The translations under genes and the position numbers were made by a program. Below are positions 1 to 8,190 of a DNA stretch of 64,000 nt, one piece after another. How positions within the stretch are numbered: the first letter of the stretch is position 1; each line of letters opens with the position of its first letter. Source of the stretch: Heterodera schachtii (Eukaryota; Nematoda; Chromadorea; Rhabditida; Heteroderidae); the NCBI GenBank assembly GCA_023374025.1, contig SIJG01000013.1, forward strand, positions 712,846-776,845. Reading direction: 5' to 3'. Under the pieces are notes generated by a model. The model was given only the letters and a program-made list of their open reading frames with translations, made no database searches and was not told where the DNA came from.

Positions 1-824
1 ATGTAGGCCAACTGGGCGGACAACTCCACCAGGCGGATACGCCGCTTGTCCAGCTTCAGGCGAAAGCGTTGCATATGTTCGTCAAAGTTGAATTGGCAAG
101 CCATGCGAGCCCGCCGGTAGGAATGGGTCCACAGCTCCAGGCCGACAGGCAAGTGTGCGTTCAGCATTGCGCGGTCGCGTTCCGTCAACGCTTGCGCCAG
201 GCTTTCCTCCAACATAGTGGCAAATAGTTGTTTGTATAATTCCGGATGTCGCTGGGTAGCATGCGGCGCTCCGCTAGGGCCCGCAGGGGTGGTGGTATGG
301 GGGGTTTGCGCCCCACTTATTGGCGTTTTTGTCGTTGTGGGCGGGGGCGGCACGGTGACGTTGCTGGGGCCCGTTCTGTTTTGTCTCTCGCGCTCGGCCG
401 CCTCCTCTATAGACCGCTGCCGGTCCGCCTCCTTGGCGGCGCGTTGTTCTGCCGCCTTCACACAGCGTTTGTACTCGGAGTGAATGGTGCCCAGTTGGTT
501 CGCCAACTGTTCACTGCCTTCGCCCAACGCGTGGTGAAGGCTGTCCAGGAGCTGAGCCGGGTTCCGAATGTTGGCCGCCGGCACCGGTATGCGGACTTGC
601 TCGCCGGTCTGCCACTCGACGCGCACAAACTGGGGCTCGCTGGTGCCCAGCGAGGGCCACGAGTGGGGGTAGACCAGCACGGCCAGGCCGACACTCCACT
701 GCGCGTTGAACTGCAGTTTGCGCGGTAAATGGACACGGAAGGAGTTGGTCCGGTTCCCGTCCACCGGCGTGTTTGACGGCAGCACCACGTAGAAGGAGGA
801 AGAGGTGAATGCGGCGGTTGACAT
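1..824 (-). CDS. Maverick putative structural protein, C-terminus cut by the window edge
   Basis: The minus strand is open without a stop from an ATG at 824 to the window edge, giving at least 274 residues. The N-terminal 100 or so residues look like a beta-rich domain: FYVVLPSN near residue 11, a VHLPRKLQFNAQWSVGL stretch, then VYPHSW. This order is what I recall of a common Polinton protein of presumed structural role; that assignment is from memory and not proven. From about residue 120 to 165 the chain is charged and Ala/Glu/Arg-rich, probably coiled coil, followed by a Pro/Thr-rich linker and a second helical charged region. The gene starts 41 bp after the integrase stop on the same strand, as the last visible gene of a tight cluster. 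No break is seen. Confidence 0.7.
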   Translation of the reverse strand, partial: MSTAAFTSSSFYVVLPSNTPVDGNRTNSFRVHLPRKLQFNAQWSVGLAVLVYPHSWPSLGTSEPQFVRVEWQTGEQVRIPVPAANIRNPAQLLDSLHHALGEGSEQLANQLGTIHSEYKRCVKAAEQRAAKEADRQRSIEEAAERERQNRTGPSNVTVPPPPTTTKTPISGAQTPHTTTPAGPSGAPHATQRHPELYKQLFATMLEESLAQALTERDRAMLNAHLPVGLELWTHSYRRARMACQFNFDEHMQRFRLKLDKRRIRLVELSAQLAY

Positions 825-865
825 TGTCAATGATGAAAGGACTATGTGTTTGCTGTTGAGCCATT

Positions 866-2080
866 TTATATGATTGTGTGGGCCGGAATCCAGCTGTTGT
901 GACGCGTGCTGTAGCCCTTCCATTTGACGAGGCAGCACTCGGTGCCGTCCTTCCGGTACCGCCGCTCCAGAATGCGTTCGATGGCGTACACCTTGTTCTT
1001 GTCGCTGTCTTCTGGTAGGCGCTTCCGCGTTTTACGCTGGTTGCTGCTGCTATCGTCGAGCGAGGGTGGCAGTAGTACCAGACACATGTCGTTGGCGTAG
1101 AACAAGCCGCTGATGGGTTCACCGTCCCTGTCCCGTAGCTTGTAGGTGATGGGCCGTCTGCCTGTGCACACCCGATCCACGGTGAACACCTCGTCCGTGA
1201 ACCGAGGCAGGTAGCCTTTGCGAAAGGCGCCCCGCGCACGCTCAATGCGCACTTGGTCGCCGGGGCGGAACCGCGGGTGTTGAGAGGCACGTCCACTGCG
1301 CTCCGCCTCCGCACGGTCGGCGATCCGCTGGCGCAGGGACTCCGCATTCTCGAAGCACACTTCATTGGGGCGCATGCCAAAGATGCTGCTGTTTGGCGAC
1401 GCGTTCAGGGAGCTGACAATGCGTTGGATCACCCGCGTCCAGCATTGGGTGCCACGGTGCGTGAAGTAACGGTACAGACGCTCTTTGATACTGCGATTTG
1501 CACGCTCCGCCATCCCAGCGTGCCACAGTGGCGATGTTTCCATGCAGTGATGACGCACCTCGGCCTCGTCGCGCAAGTAGCGTTGGACGGCGGAGGCGGT
1601 GAACTCGCGGCCCTTGTCCGTCAACAGACGCCACGGCGTGTAGCCGCAGCGGGCAAAGGTGCGCTTGAGCGCTGTGATCATGTCGTCCGAGCGCTTGCTC
1701 TTGACCGGCTGCACATACACCTGCCTGCTCAACGTGTCTATGCACACCAACAGGTAGGCGTACCCTCGGTTTTGCGCACGGAGACGTTGGAAATCGGCCA
1801 AGTCCGCTTGCCAGTCGGTGTGTAGTCCGGAGGCCAGTGTTGGCAGACGGCGGAAGCGTCGTCGCACTTGTCGGTGAAGGGTGTAGACACGTTGGCCCGC
1901 CAAGTAGCGGGTGACCTCCGCGCGCGTAAGACGGGCGTCGGGGTGCCGGCGCTTCGCCTCACGCAGCAGGGGCTCAACGCTGGTGAAGCAAGCTGGCGAC
2001 CGTTCGTCCTTGTAAATTGGGTCCAAGAGACTTTCAACCGTCAGTGAGCGGGCGACGACGTTGCTTCCTCCAATCACCAT
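866..2080 (-). CDS. INT: Maverick integrase with C-terminal chromodomain
   Basis: A 404-residue protein of the retroviral-like integrase family that inserts Maverick DNA. The N-terminal region (about residues 15-75) ends in the YTLHR...RRRF stretch typical of Maverick integrases. The catalytic core has Asp93 (WQADLADF), Asp155 (LLTDKGREF) and Glu192 (HAGMAERANRS), a D,D36E spacing. An SH3-like segment follows (GDQVRIER, about residue 280). The last 45 residues form a chromodomain (VYAIERIL, LVKWKGY, NSWIP), which would tether the complex to modified histones. The ATG overlaps the stop of the upstream gene by 7 nt, so the two are probably translated from one transcript. The frame is intact and the Maverick may have been active recently. 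Confidence 0.95.
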   Translation of the reverse strand: MVIGGSNVVARSLTVESLLDPIYKDERSPACFTSVEPLLREAKRRHPDARLTRAEVTRYLAGQRVYTLHRQVRRRFRRLPTLASGLHTDWQADLADFQRLRAQNRGYAYLLVCIDTLSRQVYVQPVKSKRSDDMITALKRTFARCGYTPWRLLTDKGREFTASAVQRYLRDEAEVRHHCMETSPLWHAGMAERANRSIKERLYRYFTHRGTQCWTRVIQRIVSSLNASPNSSIFGMRPNEVCFENAESLRQRIADRAEAERSGRASQHPRFRPGDQVRIERARGAFRKGYLPRFTDEVFTVDRVCTGRRPITYKLRDRDGEPISGLFYANDMCLVLLPPSLDDSSSNQRKTRKRLPEDSDKNKVYAIERILERRYRKDGTECCLVKWKGYSTRHNSWIPAHTII

Positions 2081-3168
2081 AATTGAGGCTTAAAACGTTT
2101 GGCAGTTGAGTGCTCCGCAGTGTTGGTCTTCCTCTTGCTCGTCGCACTTTTTTGAACAGATTTATATGCATGCTGCTTAGGCTGTAGTAGGCTCAGGGAA
2201 AAGCGGCCCGCGCCAGTTTTCTTCTGTCCGCGCAAAGGTTGGTGGCGCCGTGGTTGTCCGCCCACTGTTGACGCTGAATCACTGCCCGCCGCCGCCGCCC
2301 TTTCGTCCGGAAACAGCAGACGCCACATTTGAAGATCGTCGTGCGCATTGTTGACGAAGGTTTTGTAGCCCGGTGGTGCCTTAGCAACACTGGTGCGTGG
2401 GGTGGTAGTGGAGGAGGACCTCGGCTGCTGCTGCTGATGACGACCCACAAAGTGGTAGCGGAGCAGTGTGCCAAGGTTGCTGCCCTTGATGGGGCGATAG
2501 GCGCCTTGGGCAAGGTGCAAAATTTGCTGACCGTCTTCACCGCCGACGCCAAGCAAGCCTGGGTTCTGTTGCGCGTACGCCATCGCGGCCTGCATGCGTG
2601 GCTCAGCTTCCTTTGGCAGATCGCCAATTTTTTGTTGAGCCGCAGTCTGCTGAGGGAGCGGTTGTTGGGGTTGCTCGTCACTGCTGCTGTTGCCGCTGCT
2701 GCTACTTTTTGTAGGCCTCGGCGAAGAAGAGGAAGACGCGCTCGGCGCTTGCTTATGTTGCTGTAAGCCCTGTCGTCGTCTGGACAGAGGTGTGGTCCGT
2801 TGGGGTCGAGTTGTTGGCGGTGTTGTCGCTGTTGCAGGCGCAGCCTTCTGTAGCACAGTGTCACGAAGTGCGTCTGTTGTCCGTTGCGATAGCTGTACGT
2901 TGAGCGGTCGTTCCGCCTCCTCTTCCAGCAGTTTCTGGTAGCGTTTGAACTCCTGTTGGTAGTGGATGAGGCGTTCGTCGTCGTTCGTGAGCTTGCTCGA
3001 CGCCGCCACCATTTTGCGTGCAGTGTGCTCAATGGGAGTTGCGGGCGTGAGCAACTTGTTCATGCCAGCGGTGGTCGAAGTCGTCGCCATTCCACCGGGG
3101 TTGGCCATCAGACGTCGATAAACATCCTCCGGGATGAGCAGAATGCGAACAGTATGCTTCAGCGCCAT
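2074..3168 (-). CDS. conserved Maverick protein of unknown function
   Basis: A 364-residue protein starting at a clear ATG. Two modules resemble a widespread Polinton protein of unknown function. The first, near residues 60-100, is a helical stretch (LIHYQQEFKRYQKLLEEE, then RPLNVQLSQR). The second, near residues 210-300, contains GLLGVGGEDGQQ, IKGSNLGTLLRYHFV and GYKTFVNNAHDD. They are separated by a Ser/Gln/Pro low-complexity region, and the tail is basic and nuclear-localisation-like (TSKRKTN, AKRFKPQ). The first residues (MALKHTVRILLIPEDVYRRL) also fit the family start. It lies between the small protein upstream (29-bp gap) and the integrase downstream (7-nt overlap). I infer a virion or nucleoprotein role from context; function is not established. 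Confidence 0.75.
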   Translation of the reverse strand: MALKHTVRILLIPEDVYRRLMANPGGMATTSTTAGMNKLLTPATPIEHTARKMVAASSKLTNDDERLIHYQQEFKRYQKLLEEEAERPLNVQLSQRTTDALRDTVLQKAAPATATTPPTTRPQRTTPLSRRRQGLQQHKQAPSASSSSSPRPTKSSSSGNSSSDEQPQQPLPQQTAAQQKIGDLPKEAEPRMQAAMAYAQQNPGLLGVGGEDGQQILHLAQGAYRPIKGSNLGTLLRYHFVGRHQQQQPRSSSTTTPRTSVAKAPPGYKTFVNNAHDDLQMWRLLFPDERAAAAGSDSASTVGGQPRRHQPLRGQKKTGAGRFSLSLLQPKQHAYKSVQKSATSKRKTNTAEHSTAKRFKPQLW

Positions 3169-3197
3169 TGTGTCTTCGTGGTGAGGGTGGGTGCCGT

Positions 3198-3659
3198 TCA
3201 GCTGTTGGTTTCGAATACGCGTTGGACGAGCACGGGGACCAGCACACTGGCGAGCAACCCGACCAGAGGCGGTATGCCACGACCAGTTTGCGTTGCTGAC
3301 GGTGCGTGGGCGTTGAGCAGAAGGCGACGGGCGGAGCGTGTGCTACGCACCCTGCTCAGTGTGCGGACGTCGCTCGCACGCTGCCTGAGGCGGTCCAGAT
3401 GACGCCGTTGGATGGGCACACGCGCGCGTAAAATGTTCAGTGCACTCTCCACAAGGCAGAGAAGTTGCTCGCTGCTGGCTCCGGCGACCAGCGCTTGGCA
3501 GCGGGGAGGAGAGCCGCGTGCTGCCTTCAGCTGTTGGAAGAAATCAATGTGGCGCCTCACGTGTTCGCTAAGCACTGGGGGGCGAGAAGGGGCGTGCTTG
3601 CGGCTGCTGCTCGGTCGTCTTTCCTCGCCAGACCCTTCTGTCCTCTTCTTCAATGTCAA
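3198..3659 (-). CDS. small basic Maverick protein with hydrophobic C-terminus
   Basis: An open frame of about 153 residues that reads like the short conserved Polinton protein with a helix of type LLCLVESALNILRARVPI, a following basic Arg-rich stretch (HLDRLRQRASDVRTLSR, RSTRSARRLLL) and a Gly/Leu/Val hydrophobic end (GIPPLVGLLASVLVPVL). This layout recalls adenovirus-type core or membrane-lytic small capsid proteins; that comparison is inference. It is the first gene of the minus-strand cluster. The start is unresolved: there is no ATG in the open frame, the frame begins with TTG at 3659, and a TTTTAG just upstream could be a splice or trans-splice acceptor, so a short 5' exon may be missing. 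The stop lies 29 bp before the next ATG. Confidence 0.65.
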   Translation of the reverse strand: MTLKKRTEGSGEERRPSSSRKHAPSRPPVLSEHVRRHIDFFQQLKAARGSPPRCQALVAGASSEQLLCLVESALNILRARVPIQRRHLDRLRQRASDVRTLSRVRSTRSARRLLLNAHAPSATQTGRGIPPLVGLLASVLVPVLVQRVFETNS

Positions 3660-3734
3660 TTTTTTAATATTCTAAAATTATTTTTACAAGATTTATTTTT
3701 TCACGATTTTTTAACACTAAAACCCATTAAAATA
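3660..3734. promoter_or_regulatory. divergent intergenic region, probable bidirectional promoter
   Basis: Only 75 bp of AT-rich DNA separate the open frame of the minus-strand Maverick cluster from the ATG of the plus-strand chromodomain gene. A shared promoter or 5' leader region is the simplest reading. No TATA box or initiator is clear enough to name. Confidence 0.35.
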
Positions 3735-4234
3735 ATGAATAAATTCAAAATAGTAATCACACAATAAAATTAAAGATTTATTAAAAAACAGGAGAAAAGA
3801 GAAAAAAATGCCGCAAATGAAGATGTTGATGAAGTGGACGATGGATTTGAAGTTGAAAGCATTGAAAAGATGAGAGAAAACTCTGGGAGAATGGAATTTT
3901 TAGTAATATTTTTTTTTAAATTAAAAAAAAATTTTTTCATTAAGATTAAATGGAAAAATTTTGATACAACCCAAAATTCATGGGAACCGCTCGTCAACCT
4001 TAAAAGTAAGTTTAATTAATATTTATAATATTTAAAAAAAAATTTTTTTCTTTTAAGGCTGTCAACATTTATTATTTAATTTTTTGGTCGAAAAAGAACG
4101 AAAACAGGGCAAGAAGGTAATTAGACTAATTAATGAAATTTTACAAAATAAAAATATAATTTTTTGAAAAAAAATTTTTTTATTTTCAGATTCGCAAAAA
4201 CATCGGAAGGCAAAGAAAACCAATGAAAAAATGA
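3735..4234 (+). CDS. HP1-like chromodomain protein, five small exons
   Basis: Spliced by eye as 3735-3752, 3792-3902, 3945-4005, 4058-4116 and 4190-4234; all four introns (39, 42, 52 and 73 nt) are GT...AG and keep frame, giving 97 residues from ATG to TGA. The middle is a chromodomain: GFEVESIEKMRENSGRMEFL, then IKWKNFDTTQNSWEPLVNL, then a final helix (QHLLFNFLVEKE). The first cage position is Phe, the other aromatic positions are the two Trp of IKWKNF and NSWEP. An acidic stretch precedes the domain and a Lys/Arg tail follows (GKKIRKNIGRQRKPMKK). No chromoshadow domain is present. It is divergent from the integrase cluster and upstream of the polymerase, so it sits inside the Maverick. It should bind methylated histone tails; use by the element is inference. 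Confidence 0.8.
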
Positions 4235-7200
4235 ATATAATTTAAATGATATTAATTTTTTAAGGCGTAAATAAGGTTTTACTGAAAACATAAAAGAACT
4301 AAAAATGAACGAAAATAATTAATCTGAATTTAACCTTGATTACGCCTTAATAAATTTATAACCCCTGCCATTTTTTTCCTGCAAAGGTTTTTTTTCCCCG
4401 GCGGGTTTTTTCGTTTGAATAAAAATTTTAAAAGATTAAAAAAAAATACATGAATTGAGCGTGAATCGAAATTAAAAATTTATAATTGAATAAATAAAAA
4501 AATAATTTAACACTTTGTTTTATGCAGGTGCCTAAAATATTATTTAAATATTCAATTTTAATGAAAAAATAAGTGCCATTAGGTACAGGCAGATCATAAT
4601 TTTCAACTATTTTTCAAATATTCGCTCAAAATTTTAAATTTAACTAATTAAAAATTTTTTACTAAATGTTGAAATCAAATGAAAATTGTTAATTTTTTCT
4701 CGAATAAGTAAAAATAACACGTGTTTTTAATTGTTTTTTTGTATGGTGAATAATTTTTTTATATAAAAAAACTGATGATTGTTTTCCCTAAACTATGTTT
4801 TTTTTTGTCAACTAATGACAATAATAAACTAAAAAAATAGTATAGGGTGATTGACCCTGCTAAAATCTGACTAAACAATCAGTGAGCATTAGATGCACAT
4901 GTCTAGTAATGAATAAGGCTGGGGGGTGGGGGGACTGAAAACGACCAAAAAAGGCGGTCCCTCTCCGCTGATTGGTTAGTCTGCTACAAAGTGACTAGTT
5001 GATTACATAAAACGAAACGTATCACAGAGAATAAGTGCTAACAATTTGAATTTTTAAAATCTTTTTAAAATCCACTGGTTTCTTATGAAAAATGTACTTT
5101 TATTAAATTGAAAATTGGGATGATCGAACATGAATATTAGAATGAAATGGAAAAACGAGAAAACAAATATTAAATAAGTACAGACATTAATCATTTATGA
5201 CTCAATAAATTATGCAAATAAAAACTTATATTAAAAAACAAAAGGTACAATTTGCTGAAGATTTTTACACTGGAATGAATATTTATCACTTAGTTATTTT
5301 ACCATATTGTCTGAACGTTAGGTTGGAAAAAATTAAACAAAAAATTTTTCAAGTTAGTAAAATTATGTTATTATATTTAATTTAATTACCTTTAGTCCAT
5401 ATAACATAAACTGACCTGTTTGTGAGGTTTGAAATTTGAATAATGAATAACCTTCGTGTTATTTTAATAGTAGTTGAAATTTTCATTTATTAATTTCTAT
5501 ATCATTTTTGACAAAATTGGCTGTTTTTCAATAATTAATTATCTTTGTGCTTAGCGTGATTTAATTTTAAGATATTAAATGATTAATAGCTTTTTGCTAG
5601 AAGGCACAATTTTTAAATGTAGACTAAATTTCTAACTGATTAATTACCCTTTGTCTTGTGGCACAATTTTTTTATTTTGGACTCAATTTTCAATGATTAA
5701 TTACCCTTTGTGTTTAGAACAATTTTTTAGACTACATTTTCACTGATTAATTACCATTCATATGGTGAACAATTTTTTCTGTTTTTAGTCTTACAATTAA
5801 ATAATTAATTACTCTTTGTCCTTGGGCACAATTTGACCTAATTTTCTAGGTAAATATGTCATTAATTAAATTTCATTTGTTATTATGGCATAAATTGGTT
5901 GAAATTTTTGGGTTTTTTTCGATTTAAATAATTTATTACCTTTTGTCTGTCTGTTTAAGGACTAAAAATTTTTCGTTAAATAATTAATTATCCTTTGTTC
6001 ATTTCAATGACATCTGCCAAATTACCCAAAATTTCCATTAATCAGTCAGATTTCTGTCCTGAGTGGCAGTATAAATAGTTGGTACAAGTGGATTTTTTCT
6101 CATTTTATATTTCTGTTCACTAAATTTTTTCATTATTTTTTTCTCCATTTCTTTTTTCTTAATTACCTTAATAATTTTTAACAAAAAAAAACATTTAATT
6201 TATTTAATAAATTGGCAAAATATTTTACAAAAAAATTTTTCCCCAATAATTAAAAGAATTTCTAAAAATTTTTAACATTAATAACTGCCTAACGATAAGG
6301 AATGGATTTTTTAGATAGCAAAATTAACTTTTTATTCTCCATTCTACTATGAATTTTTTTGACAAATTACTGTCTTACTGCCTTATTTTTTTGATTTGGA
6401 TTTATTTGTTTTAGTTTTTTAGTCCTTACCGTTGGCAGGGCCCTCGTTTTTTATTACTTTTTTTTCAGAATAGATCCACAAAAAAATGTATAGACAATTG
6501 GCTATTTTTAATTTTAAAATTGACTAAAATATCCCTTTTTTAGCAATGGTAAAATTTAGAAAAAAGTACAGTGGAAAAGTAATTTGGGCTAAAGATCAAA
6601 AAAAATACTTAGGATTACCCTCTGATTTTTTCAGCTTAAGCGATTTTTTCTCACCATACATTGTTTTATTTTATATTTCAATATTTTCTCCATGAATTCT
6701 GTACTATCAGTAGTGAGTTTGATCTGACCTTTAGTTTGCAATTTTAGTTAAAATTTTAATTGCAAAAAAAAATTAATATCAACCTAAAATACAACACTAA
6801 AGATATATATTTAACCAAAAAAATTTTTATAATTATTTTTCTGTTATTTATAAAAAACTTTTAACTATTGTTTTTAAAATATATCGGAATGGATAAAACC
6901 ATTTTTTGGGGAAATTTTATATATGTGAGGAAATGAAACAAATATTAATCATGAATATAACAATTTTCAAATAAAATTTTACAGTTTATGATTAAACATA
7001 TTCATTTTATAAATTCGGTTGAAATTCTGTACTCATTCTGGTTTTGCACCATTTTTTCCAGAAATTTCATACCAATATGAAATTATGTAAAAAAATTTTC
7101 CCCGATCTTAAATATTGCATATTTATTTGCTACTAAAATGAGGATTATGTTGACAAAAAAAACCTGGTGTAATACGGTTATGCGAAAACTAATTTAAAAT

Positions 7201-8190
7201 TAAGAGTGAAAATATTAGAAAACATCCAACATTTTACAATCGTATTTTAAATGGAAACCTAACTCACTTGATTGTTTTAAAAAAAAAAGAAATATACAAA
7301 TAAATTATTCGAGAATGATTTTTTGGTACTGAAAAATGTACTAAAATATGTAATAAAAAAGTACAAAATTTACAAATCGTGTTTTAGGTGTTAAAAATTC
7401 GCTCTAAATCAGAGAAAATGTGATTTTCTTTGTTATCTCGTCAAATATTATCCGTAAAAATATGCTCAAACTTTCAATGAGGTTTAAAAAAACCGGTTAA
7501 CTTGTAATGAAAAAAAAAAAGTTTATGTGCATTTTGCGCTAATTCTAAAATACACAGATAATTGCCTTTTTTTTGCACAATTTATTTGAACAGACTTATA
7601 TTTTTATTGAATTAGTTTTCTTAAAATTATTGTAATTATTTAAAAGTTTTTTTTTTTTAGTAAAAATCGTTTCGCACCAATGATTTCTAGACCTTAAATT
7701 TAGTAAAAGATTTTACATCAAAAAATTTTTGTTTTTGTTAAAAAATTTAGTACTTTAGAACTAGACATAGAAAACTACTCATATTTAAGAACTAAAACTC
7801 AAAAATGTAATCTATTAAAATACTAAACTATTATGAGTAAAAAGTTTATGTTTTTTTATATAATACTCTGTTGTTGTTTGTTTTTTGGTTTCTGCACTTA
7901 GTGGGGTAAATAATGCTTACAGTACATTTTTAGAATATGTTTTAATTTATGATCACTACAGACACTTTCTAATAACTTTGAATTTTTTGGTAATGAAAAG
8001 TAAAAATAACATTTTTAAATTTAAAATTTAAAAATGATTCAAAAATATGATTAATTAAAAGGTCAAATATTTCTCTTTTAAACGTACAAAGATTAGATTC
8101 TAAGAGAATTTTAAAAAATTTGATTTTCTTTCATACATATATAAAATATTATAGTTCATGAAATTAATAATAAAACTAATTTAGAAAAAA
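4235..8190. other. AT-rich spacer inside the Maverick
   Basis: About 4 kb of very AT-rich DNA without a supported gene. It contains a degenerate tandem repeat (5380-6040, listed separately) and one short GC-richer patch at 4915-4990 with a GGGGGGTGGGGGG run. Undetected small exons are possible, because the neighbouring chromodomain gene is itself made of very short AT-rich exons. Confidence 0.7.
5380..6040 (+). repeat. degenerate tandem repeat, about 65-80 bp period
   Basis: The block ATTAATTACCCTTTGT followed by a short G-rich word, GGCACAATTTTT and a T-rich stretch recurs with decay about eight or nine times (for example near 5595, 5641, 5697, 5747, 5807, 5930 and 5985). Spacing varies by several bases, so it is an old, diverged array. 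Confidence 0.6.

Noticed and set aside
511..1380. 289-residue minus-strand open frame
   Set aside because: Overlaps the integrase and the next gene in another frame, with Arg/Ser/Pro-rich noise sequence.
246..1825. Open frames on the plus strand at 246-728 and 1253-1825
   Set aside because: Antisense shadows of the structural-protein and integrase genes; GC-rich codons keep other frames open. No domain seen.
2193..3402. Several open frames antisense to or out of frame with the conserved Maverick protein
   Set aside because: Low-complexity shadows of CAG-type repeats (polySer, polyLeu, polyArg).
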